A DNA stretch of 48,353 nucleotides from Paracoccaceae bacterium (lineage in GTDB: Bacteria > Pseudomonadota > Alphaproteobacteria > Rhodobacterales > Rhodobacteraceae): positions 1 through 48,353 of the forward strand of contig CANGHD010000007.1 of NCBI GenBank assembly GCA_947453525.1, given 5' to 3'. This document shows positions 26,265 through 34,940 of the stretch, one piece after another (within the stretch, counting starts at the first letter, position 1; the number at the start of each line of letters is the position of its first letter). Both the position numbers and the translations under genes were made by a program. The notes under the pieces were generated by a model. The model did no database searches. It was given only the letters and a program-made list of their open reading frames with translations, and had not been told where the DNA came from.

Positions 26265-27142
26265 CACCGCCCACCCTCCAGTGCACGGTAAGCCCATAGC
26301 AAAGCCGCCTGCGCCGGTTCGCCGGTATGATGCGCCGCGTAGTGCCAGCCCGCTGCCCGCGCCAACTCGGCCAGACGCGCCTTGCGTTCGGCCAGCCGCG
26401 CCAGATAGCGCGCCTTCAGATCGCCCGCGCTTTGCGTCTCATGGCTGACCGATCCACCCATCGAGACAAAAATCGTGCGGCCGTCGAACGGAAACTCTTC
26501 CTCCGCCGGATCCAGCACCTGCAACAAAAGCCCTTTGACCCCACGTCCGGCGGCTTGACCCAAAGACCGCTCCACCGGTTCCAGATCGCCTAAGAAATCC
26601 GACACGAACACCGCCCGCCCATGGGCCACAAAGCCGCCCGGCAAAGGCGCGCCGTAGTCCACGGCCCCTTTTGCAAGGTCCAAAGCCATCGCTTCGATCA
26701 GCCGCAGCATCTGTCCACGGCCCGCACGGGGGGCTTCCTGCCCTGCCAGACCCACCAACTCGCCGGCCCGCAGCAGCAGCACGGCTAAGGCGAGCGCAAG
26801 CACTTTGGCACGGTTCGCCTTCACTGGGCGGTTCTTGTCGCCCGTGAAATCCATCGACTGCGCGGCGTCGACCCACAGCACGACCGACTGCGCCGCCTGC
26901 CATTCGCGTTCCTGTACGAAGGCCTGATCCGACCGTGCGGATCGGCGCCAGTCTATCGCCCGCAGGGAATCGCCCGGGCGCGCGGCCCGGTACTGCCAGA
27001 AGTCATCGCCCATACCCGCCCGGCGGCGGCCATGCTCGCCCAGGGCCACGGTCGAGGCCAAATGCTCCGCCTCTGCCAGCAAGGGCGGCAATGTCTGGCC
27101 AAGCGCTTCGGCCTGCGCGCGCAGATCGGCGGAAACCGTCAC
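26264..27142 (-). CDS. DUF58 domain protein
   Basis: 292 aa, GTG start at 27142 inside the moxR stop (GTGA overlap). The DUF58 core is clear: GRRRAGMGDDFWQYRAARPGDSLRAIDWRRSARSD, followed by a VWA-like strand VVLWVDAAQSMDF. DUF58 proteins accompany MoxR ATPases in many bacteria and are thought to be adaptor or substrate partners in metal insertion or complex assembly; the exact job is not known here. No signal peptide or membrane segment, so it is cytoplasmic. Confidence 0.92.
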   Translation of the reverse strand: MTVSADLRAQAEALGQTLPPLLAEAEHLASTVALGEHGRRRAGMGDDFWQYRAARPGDSLRAIDWRRSARSDQAFVQEREWQAAQSVVLWVDAAQSMDFTGDKNRPVKANRAKVLALALAVLLLRAGELVGLAGQEAPRAGRGQMLRLIEAMALDLAKGAVDYGAPLPGGFVAHGRAVFVSDFLGDLEPVERSLGQAAGRGVKGLLLQVLDPAEEEFPFDGRTIFVSMGGSVSHETQSAGDLKARYLARLAERKARLAELARAAGWHYAAHHTGEPAQAALLWAYRALEGGR

Positions 27143-28128
27143 GAAAGAACCTTTTCCACCACGCGCGCAATCACGCTCTCAAGGCTTTCGCCCCGCGCCC
27201 GCGCAGCGAAGTTCAGCGCCATCCGGTGTTCCAGCACAGGCTGCGCCATCGCTTGCACATCCTCGACGTTGGGTGCCAGACGCCCGTTCAGCAGCGCCCG
27301 CGCCCTGACGGTCAGCATCAGGGCCTGCGCCGCACGCGGACCCGGACCCCATGCCAGCACATCGCGGAGGGCATTGCCTTCGGGCTCGCCGGGGCGGCAG
27401 GCGCGGACGAGGTCCAGAATCGCCTCAACAACCTTGTCGCCCACCGGCATCCGCCGGATCAGGCCCTGCGCCTCGATCAGTTCCGACCCGGTGAACACCG
27501 CTGAAACTTTCGACACCGCAGCACCCGTGGTCGCCAGAAGAATATCGCGCTCCGCCGCGCGCGAGGGGTAGGTCACATCGACCTGAACGAGGAAGCGGTC
27601 CAGCTGCGCCTCGGGCAGGGGATAGGTGCCTTCCTGTTCGATCGGGTTCTGCGTCGCCAGCACATGAAAGGGCGGCCCGAGCGGGCGATGCTTTCCGGCA
27701 ATCGTCACTTCGCGCTCCTGCATGGCCTGCAACAAAGCCGACTGAGTCCGCGGTGAGGCGCGGTTGATTTCATCGGCCATCAGCAGTTCGCAGAACACCG
27801 GGCCTTCAATGAAGCGGAAGGCGCGGGTGCCATCGGCTGCCGTCTCCAGCACTTCCGAGCCAAGGATATCCGCCGGCATCAGGTCCGGCGTGAACTGGAT
27901 TCGGTTGGCTTTCAGGCCCATCACGGTCGATAAGGTATCCACCAGCAGCGTCTTGCCCAGACCCGGCAGACCCACCAGCAAAGCGTGCCCACCCGACAGC
28001 AAAGCCGCCATCGTCAACTCCACCACCTTCTCTTGGCCGATAAACCGTCCGCCAATCGCGGCCCTAGCGACCCCCAGACGGGAAGCCAATGCTTCAATGG
28101 CAGTGACAAGATCTTCGGCTTGGGACAT
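27139..28128 (-). CDS. MoxR family AAA+ ATPase
   Basis: 329-aa AAA+ ATPase with Walker A GLPGLGKT at 53-60, Walker B LLMADEINRASPRTQSALLQAMQE, and the family stretch ATQNPIEQEGTYPLPEAQLDRF (sensor 1 and arginine finger region). MoxR ATPases act as chaperone-like assembly factors, here first in an operon with DUF58, DUF4159 and a membrane protein, all joined by four-base overlaps in the order moxR-DUF58-DUF4159-amidotransferase-like. It is divergent from the DUF1285 gene with an 82-base gap. Confidence 0.95.
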   Translation of the reverse strand: MSQAEDLVTAIEALASRLGVARAAIGGRFIGQEKVVELTMAALLSGGHALLVGLPGLGKTLLVDTLSTVMGLKANRIQFTPDLMPADILGSEVLETAADGTRAFRFIEGPVFCELLMADEINRASPRTQSALLQAMQEREVTIAGKHRPLGPPFHVLATQNPIEQEGTYPLPEAQLDRFLVQVDVTYPSRAAERDILLATTGAAVSKVSAVFTGSELIEAQGLIRRMPVGDKVVEAILDLVRACRPGEPEGNALRDVLAWGPGPRAAQALMLTVRARALLNGRLAPNVEDVQAMAQPVLEHRMALNFAARARGESLESVIARVVEKVLS

Positions 28129-28210
28129 GACTTTGCTCCGGAATGGTTCTGTGGAACACTAAAGCCAATCCTGACCGCAGGCACAAACGGCAAAAGGCGA
28201 AAATCCACAA

Positions 28211-28780
28211 ATGATCGTGAAACCCGACGCCGAGGCGCTGCTTTCCGCCGTCACCAAGGCAGCCAAGAAAGGCCCGCCACCGCTGCATCTGTGGAACCCG
28301 CCGTTCTGCGGCGACATCGATATGCGGATCGCCCGTGACGGGACGTGGTTCTACAACGGCACACCTATAGGGCGAGCGCCGATGGTGAAGCTGTTCTCCT
28401 CAATCCTAAAGAAGGAGGGCGACCTCTATTTTCTAGTAACGCCGGCGGAAAAGGTTGGCATCAAGGTCGATGACGCGCCCCTGCTGGCCGTGGACATGAC
28501 AGCGACCGGCGCAGGCCGCGATCAGGTGCTGCGGTTTGTCACCAAGACCGGGGACGAGGTGGAAGCCGACGCCGGCCACGCCATCGAGGTGCACCTGATA
28601 AACGGTGAACCGGCCCCCTATATTCACGTCAGGGCTGGCCTTTATGCCCTGATTGACCGCAAGAGCTTCTACCGTTTGATCGAATTGGGTTGCCATGAGA
28701 TGCAAGACGGTCATAGCTGGTTCGGACTCTGGTCGCATGGCCAGTTCTTCAAAGTGATCCCTTCCGCCGACCTGACCTGA
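28211..28780 (+). CDS. DUF1285 domain protein
   Basis: 189-aa cytoplasmic protein of the DUF1285 family. The family-type N-terminus PPPLHLWNPPFCGDIDMRIARDGTWFYNGTPIGR and the second half (YFLVTPAEKVGIKVDDAPLLAVDM) are well preserved. Function unknown. It frequently neighbours moxR/DUF58 operons; here it is divergent from moxR and precedes a hydroxypyruvate isomerase-like gene by 11 bases. Confidence 0.92.
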   Translation: MIVKPDAEALLSAVTKAAKKGPPPLHLWNPPFCGDIDMRIARDGTWFYNGTPIGRAPMVKLFSSILKKEGDLYFLVTPAEKVGIKVDDAPLLAVDMTATGAGRDQVLRFVTKTGDEVEADAGHAIEVHLINGEPAPYIHVRAGLYALIDRKSFYRLIELGCHEMQDGHSWFGLWSHGQFFKVIPSADLT

Positions 28781-28791
28781 CCCGAGAGTCC

Positions 28792-29574
28792 ATGCCCCGT
28801 TACGCTGCCAATCTGACGATGCTGTTCACCGAGGTTCCCAGCCTTGATCGCCCCGGCTTGGCTGCTCAGGCAGGGTTTGACGGGGTCGAGATCCTTTTCC
28901 CTTACGATCACTCCGCCAAAGACTGGCAGGCGGCTTTGGCCGGGATGCCCTTGGCGCTGATCAACACTCCGCCGGGCGACTGGGCTTCGGGTGACCGGGG
29001 TCACGCCGCCGTGCCGGGCATGGAAACCCAGTTCCGTGAGCATTTTCTGCGGGCTGCCGATCTTGCCACCCGTCTGGGCGCAGGCAAGGTTCATGTCATG
29101 GCCGGTGTCGCCAAAGGCTCGCAAGCGACCCAGCTTTTCACCGAGAATCTGGCCTGGGCGGCTGCGACGGCGCCGGATCTTGGCCTGACCATCGAACCGC
29201 TGAATGCCGAAGACTGGCCCGGCTACTTCCTCAACGACTTCGATCAGGCGGCCCGCATCCTGCAAGACCTCGACACCCCCCGGGTCGGGCTGCAGTTCGA
29301 CGTCTGGCACGCTGCCCGCATCCACGGCGACGCGCAGACCGTTTGGGAAAAGCATTGCGCCCTGGTCAACCATGTGCAGATCGCCGGGTTTCCGAACCGG
29401 GCGGAGCCGGGTGGCGGCGGGTTCGACCTGACGGCGATGTTCCGCGATCTTGACGCGCAGACCTATGCAGGCTGGGTGGCCGCAGAATACCGCCCGGCGC
29501 GGGCCACGGTGCATGGTTTGGGCTGGCTCAATGCGCTGAAGGCGCGGGATCGCATGATCGGCAACGGCGCCTGA
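28792..29574 (+). CDS. hyi: hydroxypyruvate isomerase-like TIM-barrel protein
   Basis: 260-aa xylose-isomerase-like TIM barrel of the Hyi family, which interconverts hydroxypyruvate and tartronate semialdehyde in glyoxylate metabolism. Supporting motifs: N-terminal NLTMLFTEVPSLDRPGLAAQAGFDGVEILFPYD, the metal-site glutamate in LTIEPLN, the QFDVWH motif, and the second glutamate in WVAAEYRP. The pairing with glycolate oxidase 9 kb away fits glyoxylate use but is not an operon link. Related barrels with other substrates (2-oxo-tetronate isomerase OtnI) cannot be excluded. Confidence 0.75.
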   Translation: MPRYAANLTMLFTEVPSLDRPGLAAQAGFDGVEILFPYDHSAKDWQAALAGMPLALINTPPGDWASGDRGHAAVPGMETQFREHFLRAADLATRLGAGKVHVMAGVAKGSQATQLFTENLAWAAATAPDLGLTIEPLNAEDWPGYFLNDFDQAARILQDLDTPRVGLQFDVWHAARIHGDAQTVWEKHCALVNHVQIAGFPNRAEPGGGGFDLTAMFRDLDAQTYAGWVAAEYRPARATVHGLGWLNALKARDRMIGNGA

Positions 29575-29609
29575 GGCGTCGTCTTCCGAAGGCTTTCGGT
29601 CTCAAGGAA

Positions 29610-29633
29610 GGGCAGCGGGACCACCCGCTGCCC
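29610..29633. terminator. hairpin between convergent genes
   Basis: A perfect 10-bp stem (GGGCAGCGGG at 29610-29619 with CCCGCTGCCC at 29624-29633, loop ACCA) between the hyi-like gene (+) and the DUF4331 gene (-). It lacks a T run on either side, so it is a candidate bidirectional hairpin barrier rather than a classic intrinsic terminator. Confidence 0.55.
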
Positions 29634-29652
29634 CTCATGTCATGCGTCAAAC

Positions 29653-31275
29653 TTAGTTGCGGGCGCCCGGCAACGGAGCCTTCAGGTAGGGGAAGACGTT
29701 CTGGACGTCGCTGGCGGAAATCGGCGCGCCGTCGGTGAAGGCCACATTGCCGACCGGTGCATCCGAAGGCGTGCAAAGACCCAGGTTGATCAGATCGGAG
29801 GGTTGATCCTCGACCGCGCCGGGCACGCCAAGTTCCGCACCCAGGGGCACCGGATGGCACAGCGCCCCCATCACCACGCGCAGCGCGATGTCGACCGTAT
29901 CGTCACCCGGACGCCGACCGTTCGGGAAGCCCGCCAGATCCTCGGCAACGACGCCAAGGTTCTTTTGCTTGCCGCGCGGCGTGGCTGGAACGGCGGTGTT
30001 CAGGCGCAGCATCTCGGACGCGGTGACGGTCTTTTGCTGGTTCAGGCCCGGAAAACCGGTCAGGAAGGCGGTCACAAGGTCAGTCCGCGGCAGATTGCTG
30101 GGGGCGAGGTTCGCGATGCTGGTGCCCAGCGTCGTATTGACCGCGTCCTTGAACAGCAGATTCAGCAGTGCCGGCAGGCTTGGGTTGGTGACATAGGTGG
30201 CAAACTGGCCGTCGTCTTTCGGGATGGAGCCGTTGAACTTGTCCTTGTCCGGCAGGCCGATGACGACCTCGTTCACCAGCGGATTGGAGAGGCGCGACAC
30301 CTGCGTATATCCGTTGCTGTTGATCTGGGTCGCGTTGTAGGTCGGGTCAGCGGATAGCACGCGCTTGGTCGGCAGGCTTGCCGTCGTCCAACCACCAATC
30401 ACGCCATTGCCGCTGCCGGTCAGGCAGACGGTTGGCACTTCCAGCGCCAGAGAGGTTACGTTGGCCTTGCCCACCAGATCGTCGTTGTTGCGCGACTGGG
30501 TGATGCCGCCGGGAAAGCCGTTGCCATCCCCCGCACCCGGCGCCGAATCGCCTTCGATCGGGACAAGGTTCACGAGGTCAAAGACCGAACCGAGGTTGAC
30601 GGCGAACGCCTCGGCCCGCTGACCGACGAACACCCGGCCCGGCGTGGCGCAGCCGGGAATGGTGACAGTGTAGATGTGTTTGTTGGCATAGGCCGCGTAA
30701 TCCGGGATCGATTTCTGGCCGATGTTGTCGATCGGCTTGGCAAAATAGTTCACTGACGGATCGCTGGCCAAACGCAGCCGCGCGGACGTGGCCGAAGCGC
30801 CGGTGCCCCGGATCAACAAGACGCGGAAGCCTTCCGTCTCGTTGATGTTGGGATCTTTCGGATTTGCAATCGACCCGGCGTTGCGCAGCGGAATGGCGAC
30901 GTCCTTGTCACCGATGGGCAGCGTGATGCCCGTGCCCCCCGCCAGCGCCGTCGAGAACTTGAAACGGAACGTCAGATCTTCCACCGCATCGCCGTCGCTG
31001 TCGATTTTGATGTCATAAACGGCATCATGATCAAGCGTGAAGTAGTTTGGTCCGCCGTAGGGGGTTTGCAAAGGAACGTAATTGGCGATCAGGGTGGTGT
31101 AAGCCTGACGACTGGGCTCATAGCTGCGGAACATGTAGAAATCGGTGGCATCAACGCGCGGCATGCCCGCGATCGCCGGTGCCTCGCGGTGGCTGGAAGC
31201 CGACGATATCTGCGGCAGAAATGCCACGGATCCTGCCAGTGCCACAGCCACGAGGGTTGTCTTAGAAGCGGTCAT
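29653..31275 (-). CDS. DUF4331 domain protein, exported
   Basis: 540-aa exported protein. A Sec-type signal peptide (about 1-27, ending near Ile-Ser-Ser-Ala-Ser) precedes SSHREAPAIAGMPRVDATDFYMFRSYEP, the opening signature of DUF4331 proteins. An acidic Asp-rich stretch at about 92-100 (D-S-D-G-D-A-V-E-D) resembles a calcium-binding loop. The start is ATG 31275 with AGGAGG 4 bases upstream; the reading to 31314 adds an unneeded leader. Function of DUF4331 is unknown. DUF4331 genes are often found with TPR and HupE/UreJ genes, as here, and this one shares a promoter-like motif with that pair and with the type II secretion operons. It is a candidate secretion substrate. Confidence 0.88.
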   Translation of the reverse strand: MTASKTTLVAVALAGSVAFLPQISSASSHREAPAIAGMPRVDATDFYMFRSYEPSRQAYTTLIANYVPLQTPYGGPNYFTLDHDAVYDIKIDSDGDAVEDLTFRFKFSTALAGGTGITLPIGDKDVAIPLRNAGSIANPKDPNINETEGFRVLLIRGTGASATSARLRLASDPSVNYFAKPIDNIGQKSIPDYAAYANKHIYTVTIPGCATPGRVFVGQRAEAFAVNLGSVFDLVNLVPIEGDSAPGAGDGNGFPGGITQSRNNDDLVGKANVTSLALEVPTVCLTGSGNGVIGGWTTASLPTKRVLSADPTYNATQINSNGYTQVSRLSNPLVNEVVIGLPDKDKFNGSIPKDDGQFATYVTNPSLPALLNLLFKDAVNTTLGTSIANLAPSNLPRTDLVTAFLTGFPGLNQQKTVTASEMLRLNTAVPATPRGKQKNLGVVAEDLAGFPNGRRPGDDTVDIALRVVMGALCHPVPLGAELGVPGAVEDQPSDLINLGLCTPSDAPVGNVAFTDGAPISASDVQNVFPYLKAPLPGARN

Positions 31276-31376
31276 TCTTCCTCCTATCGTGCGAAGACGC
31301 ACCTGTTGAAACAATATCAGGACAAATGGAAATATCGGCCATCTAAAGGTCCCGCCGTTTTGCCTGACACCAAACC

Positions 31377-31403
31377 TACGGAAGCGAGAAAGGGAAAGTT
31401 TCA
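31377..31403 (-). promoter_or_regulatory. ECF-type promoter of the DUF4331 gene (TGAAAC-N17-CGTA)
   Basis: Minus strand: TGAAAC (31403-31398), 17 bases, CGTA (31380-31377), about 100 bases before the DUF4331 start. The flanks CTC before the -35 and TT after it are shared with the copy at 34232-34258. The GAAAC/CGT pair with this spacing is the usual shape of promoters for ECF sigma factors. One of four copies. Confidence 0.7.
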
Positions 31404-31405
31404 GA

Positions 31406-31864
31406 GTGAGTCAGATAATCGTGCAAATAAGCCTGACGGTTCTTCTATTGGTGATCTGCCTGTGGATCAGCTTTGTAGATTTTCGCGAACGACGGATTCC
31501 GGATATGGCAAGCCTGCCCCTGATCTGCGCCGGGCTGGTCCTGTCCGGATATGCAACAGAGATCGGGCTGCCTGATCGCCTGATCGGTATGGGCTTGGGA
31601 TTCCTGATTTTTTGGGCCATTGGCGAAGTCTATTTCCGGATGCGCGGCAACGAGGCCCTCGGGCTGGGCGATGCAAAACTTTATGCAGCGGCCGGCGCTT
31701 GGCTCGGGTGGTCATATCTGCCGGAAGTGCTTTTAATTGCGACACTCAGCGGTCTTCTGTTTGCGGCTCTACGCCCACAATCCCGGCAGGAAGGTCTGGC
31801 TTTCGGTCCATGGCTGGCCGCAGGTATGGTTTTAAGCTGGTTCCACCAGTTATTTGTCTCATGA
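31406..31864 (+). CDS. gspO: A24 prepilin peptidase, catalytic domain only
   Basis: 152-aa polytopic membrane aspartyl protease that cleaves prepilin leader peptides. The two catalytic aspartates are visible: D25 in FVDFRERRIP and D89 in GLGDAKL (GxGD motif). The N-terminal methyltransferase domain with its Cys tetrads, present in full-length GspO/PilD, is absent. It begins with GTG 31406, directly beside the -35 box of the divergent DUF4331 promoter. Codon use is more AT-rich than its neighbours (the first 150 bases especially), hinting at a separate history. It is the likely processing enzyme for the five pseudopilins encoded 3-10 kb away, though a general PilD elsewhere could also serve. 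Confidence 0.85.
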   Translation: MSQIIVQISLTVLLLVICLWISFVDFRERRIPDMASLPLICAGLVLSGYATEIGLPDRLIGMGLGFLIFWAIGEVYFRMRGNEALGLGDAKLYAAAGAWLGWSYLPEVLLIATLSGLLFAALRPQSRQEGLAFGPWLAAGMVLSWFHQLFVS

Positions 31865-31868
31865 GGGA

Positions 31869-32972
31869 TCAGAAAATTTGCGGCAGGCGTTGGATGAGCC
31901 AGAACGCCCCAATCAGGGCCGCTGCGGCACTGCCTGACCACAGAACCAGCCGCCTTGCCCCGATCAAATACAAAAGCGGCATCGTCAGCAGGACAAGCAC
32001 AACCTGCGCCGTCTCGATTCCAAGGTTGAAGCCCAAAAGCGCCACGGCTAGCGAGGTGCCGCCAAGATTCAGCGCGCCCAGCGCCGAGGCAAAGCCGAAG
32101 CCATGGATCGTGCCGAAGAACGCAGCGACTGCGGCACGCGGAAAGCGCAGGAAGGGGCGCAGGTTGTCGACCGCCGTCAGGATGATCGACAGGGCAATCA
32201 GCGCCTCGATCACGGCGGCGTTCGGGCTGAGGACCCGCGTGGCGGCGGCGGTCAATGTCGCGGCATGGGCCAGCGTAAACCCGGTTACAGCCGCCAGAAT
32301 GCCCGCTGCTGCGGATTTGGCGCTCTGGCTGGAACAAACGAAGGGCAGCATCAGCGCCAGCAGAAACACGATGTGATCCTGCCCGCCCGCCAGATGGTCG
32401 ATCCCGGCCCGGAAGTACGACGTCAGTGTGGCGATGACCCCGGCGCTGGAGCCGTCCAGCACAAGGCTTGGTGCGGAACGGCTGATCAGTTCGGTCGAGC
32501 GGATGCCCTGGACCATGGCGGCCAGAAACATGCGGTGGTCGGGGTCGATGTCGGTGAACAGCGTCGAGTGCAGCGTGACCAAAGGTTCAGCGGCGGTCTT
32601 CGCCGGGCAGGTGCCCGAAAAGGCCAGATCAAGATAGTCGACCCCGGCATCGGTCGTGGTTGCCGCGCCCCTGCGTGTCAGACCGCAGGCGCCTTGCGGC
32701 GTCACCATCGCGACATTGGACAGCACATAGGTTTCCACCGCAGGCAACCTGCGTTTGGCCTCCCCCCACGTGATCTGACCGTCCAGGTTTTCGTCCATCC
32801 AGACCGCAACCTCGATATCGCGGAAAGCAATGCGCAGGTCTGCGGTGACGGTCGCGCCTTCGACGTCCAAGGTCAGGTACGACTTGGTGGTTTCGTGGGC
32901 GCGGGCTGTGCCAGGCCCGAGCAAAAGCCACAGCATGAGGATGGTCAATCCGCCCAAGAGCCTCCGCGTCAT
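31869..32972 (-). CDS. HupE/UreJ family membrane protein with EF-hand
   Basis: 367 aa. A signal peptide/first segment (8-25) leads into a periplasmic domain of about 165 residues with one canonical 12-residue EF-hand loop (D60-x-N62-x-D64-G65-x-I67-x-x-x-E71), then a C-terminal HupE/UreJ-type membrane domain (about 190-365; GIDHLAGGQDHIVFLLALMLPF, then TIHGFGFASALG, both His-rich segments typical of the family). Family members are linked to nickel/cobalt or to unknown metal or secretion roles. ATG 32972 overlaps the stop of the upstream TPR gene (ATGA). It forms a two-gene unit with that gene, transcribed from the promoter at 34232-34258. Confidence 0.88.
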   Translation of the reverse strand: MTRRLLGGLTILMLWLLLGPGTARAHETTKSYLTLDVEGATVTADLRIAFRDIEVAVWMDENLDGQITWGEAKRRLPAVETYVLSNVAMVTPQGACGLTRRGAATTTDAGVDYLDLAFSGTCPAKTAAEPLVTLHSTLFTDIDPDHRMFLAAMVQGIRSTELISRSAPSLVLDGSSAGVIATLTSYFRAGIDHLAGGQDHIVFLLALMLPFVCSSQSAKSAAAGILAAVTGFTLAHAATLTAAATRVLSPNAAVIEALIALSIILTAVDNLRPFLRFPRAAVAAFFGTIHGFGFASALGALNLGGTSLAVALLGFNLGIETAQVVLVLLTMPLLYLIGARRLVLWSGSAAAALIGAFWLIQRLPQIF

Positions 32973-34204
32973 GGTGCTACCGCTCGGACAGAGGCGGGCA
33001 GGGTCAGGCTTGGCACCACGATCTGTTGCTCCTTCATCCATGCCAGAACCGGCAGCGCCTCGGTTGGCTGACCCGCCGCGGCGGCGGCGGCGATCATCAG
33101 GCGGGCATCGTCGAATTCGTGCTGCAGGGCCCAGTTGGCCTTCGCCCGTTCCAGCGCCTGCGCCGGCTTATTGGCCAGCCACAGGAAATACATGGCATCT
33201 TCCCGTGCATGGGCGTTCAGCCCAAGGGCGAGATTCTGTTTGACCCGGGCGGCCACCTCAGCCTCGGCCTGCGCCGCAGCCTCCGTGTCGCCGGATGCTC
33301 GGGCCGCCAAGGCCCGGCGGATCAAGACCCCGTCGACCGGCGGGGCGGATTGCAGCAACGGCGTCACCTCGCCGGCCCGGTTCTGGCCCAGCAACAGATC
33401 GGCCAGCATCATCCTTTCGCGCAAGGCATCGGGGTTGGCTGCAAGAACTGCCTTCAGGTTCTTCTCGCCCAGATCCGGCTTGCCTTGCAGCAGCGCGATC
33501 TCGCCCATCAGGCTTTGCGCCCATGTCACCAGACCCGGAGCCAGAAGCCCGGATGTTGCAGTCAACCCCGCCAGCCGGGCATAGACCTGCGGCGCGGTCG
33601 CGGTCATGGTCAGGGCGGTCGATTGGCACAGAAAGGCGATATCCGGTCTTGCGGCGCGCAAGCGTGCGCAATCCGCCGCCGCTGCCGTTAGATCACCCTG
33701 CACAAGATGGATGGTCGACCGCATCAGCACCGCATCGACCAAGGACGGATCGGCCGCGATGGCGGTATCAAGCAGGGTCAGCGCGCCGTTGAAATCATGC
33801 TGATATTGCCGGGCTTCCGCCGCAAGGCGCAGGGTTTCCGGCGCCGGATCAACCGCAAGGAAGGGCCGCAAGACCCCCAGTGCCGCTCCCACCAGCCGAG
33901 AGTTCCCCGCTTTTCGACCGGCATCGATCAGGGATGACGCGGCGGCCATGGCCGCCGCCAGATCATCGGGATGGGCCCGGTTCGCCGTCAGCAGCGGGGC
34001 AAGCCCGGCGAATTGCGTCATCGGGCCCGAGGACAGCCGCGCCACGACCTGATCATCGGGAATATCGGCGCTTGGGGAGGATGGGCCCCGTCCGGCAAGC
34101 GTGGCCGCAAGGATCACCGCTGCCCCCAAGGCCATCGCCCCGGCCAAGGCGCCCAACTGCCTGGCCATGGTCAACCGCGCCGTCTCTGCTTGCAATGCTT
34201 GCAT
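32969..34204 (-). CDS. TPR-repeat membrane-anchored protein
   Basis: 411 aa. An N-terminal signal-anchor (about 17-35, LAGAMALGAAVILAATLAG) is followed by a helical-repeat periplasmic region: paired helices with TPR-like spacing (ALTLLDTAIAADPSLVDAVLMRSTIHLVQGDLTAA, EIALLQGKPDLGEKNLKAVLAANPDALRERMMLADLLLGQNRAGEVTPLL). No catalytic motif. Likely a protein-protein adaptor. It is coupled to the HupE/UreJ gene by a four-base overlap, and has AGGA 6 bases before ATG 34204. The promoter-like element lies 28 bases upstream of the start, giving a leader of only about 20 bases. Confidence 0.85.
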   Translation of the reverse strand: MQALQAETARLTMARQLGALAGAMALGAAVILAATLAGRGPSSPSADIPDDQVVARLSSGPMTQFAGLAPLLTANRAHPDDLAAAMAAASSLIDAGRKAGNSRLVGAALGVLRPFLAVDPAPETLRLAAEARQYQHDFNGALTLLDTAIAADPSLVDAVLMRSTIHLVQGDLTAAAADCARLRAARPDIAFLCQSTALTMTATAPQVYARLAGLTATSGLLAPGLVTWAQSLMGEIALLQGKPDLGEKNLKAVLAANPDALRERMMLADLLLGQNRAGEVTPLLQSAPPVDGVLIRRALAARASGDTEAAAQAEAEVAARVKQNLALGLNAHAREDAMYFLWLANKPAQALERAKANWALQHEFDDARLMIAAAAAAGQPTEALPVLAWMKEQQIVVPSLTLPASVRAVAP

Positions 34205-34231
34205 GAGGTTTCCTCTCGTGGGTGATGCGGT

Positions 34232-34258
34232 TACGCGAAGGGACGAATGGAAGTTTCA
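34232..34258 (-). promoter_or_regulatory. ECF-type promoter of the TPR-HupE pair (TGAAAC-N17-CGTA)
   Basis: Minus strand: TGAAAC (34258-34253), 17 bases, CGTA (34235-34232). It is preceded by CTC and followed by TT, as in the DUF4331 copy. It is 28 bases upstream of the TPR start codon and separates the TPR-HupE unit from the upstream gsp genes. Confidence 0.7.
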
Positions 34259-34292
34259 GAGGGTTGCAAAAACTCCGGTTGCGCCACCCCGG

Positions 34293-34940
34293 TCAGGGTT
34301 TCTGGACGGCAGCGTTGGTCAGAACAGGGATGAGGTGGCGCAGATCGGGTTGCGGAATGGAAGTCATCTTGACTGCAGGTTTGACCGATGGCGCCTCGGC
34401 GGTGTCGCCCGCCGGTTCGCTGTCCGCCGCCTCTGCATTGTCTTCCGCCACTGGAGCCGCGGTTGGAATGGAGGCGGGCGGGGCAACGAAGCCCAAGAGC
34501 TGTTTCTCTCCGTCGACGTCAATCCATATCTGGTCGGCAGCGATCTCGGCCAAAGTACCGCCCCCTGGCAGCAGATCGCCCCTGCCATAACTTTGCGCCG
34601 GGCCGTCATCCATGCTCAACAGCACCCGTGCGGCACCTGATCCCGGCAGCAAGACGCCCTGCAACGCAAGGCCGCGCGGCGGCACGGTGGGCTGCGTCGG
34701 GGCTGAAGTGTCCTCCGCAAGCGCAGGGTCTGGTGCGACCGGCGCGGCGCCGAAGGGCTGAAACTCCAGAATCGGCTGCAGGTTGACCCGGGCCACCGGA
34801 ACCGTGGTGGGCGCGGGCACGGCTTTTGCGGCGATCGGCGCCGGTTGCAACAGCCGTCGCCCCTCCAGTCCCAACCCGGCGAATTCACCCAGCACAAAAA
34901 GCCAGACCCAGCCAAACTTGGCGACGCCCAGGTTTCGCAT
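34293..34940 (-). CDS. gspC: type II secretion system inner-membrane protein GspC-like
   Basis: About 215 aa. A single N-terminal membrane segment (about 10-25) precedes a Pro-rich linker and a homology-region domain (PPRGLALQGVLLPGSGAARVLLSMDDGPAQSYGRGDLLPGGGTLAEIAADQIWID), the T2SSC/HR fold that links GspD to the inner-membrane platform. No PDZ domain follows; the tail is Ala/Glu-rich. ATG 34940 (GGAGG 6 bases upstream, ATGA overlap with gspI) is preferred to GTG 34943. It is the last gene of the minus-strand gspG-H-I-C run. Confidence 0.8.
   Translation of the reverse strand: MRNLGVAKFGWVWLFVLGEFAGLGLEGRRLLQPAPIAAKAVPAPTTVPVARVNLQPILEFQPFGAAPVAPDPALAEDTSAPTQPTVPPRGLALQGVLLPGSGAARVLLSMDDGPAQSYGRGDLLPGGGTLAEIAADQIWIDVDGEKQLLGFVAPPASIPTAAPVAEDNAEAADSEPAGDTAEAPSVKPAVKMTSIPQPDLRHLIPVLTNAAVQKP

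Noticed and set aside
31307-31336. TGAAAC at 31307-31312 on the plus strand as a gspO promoter
   Set aside because: No CGTA at the 17-base spacing; the following sequence gives GAAA-like bases instead.
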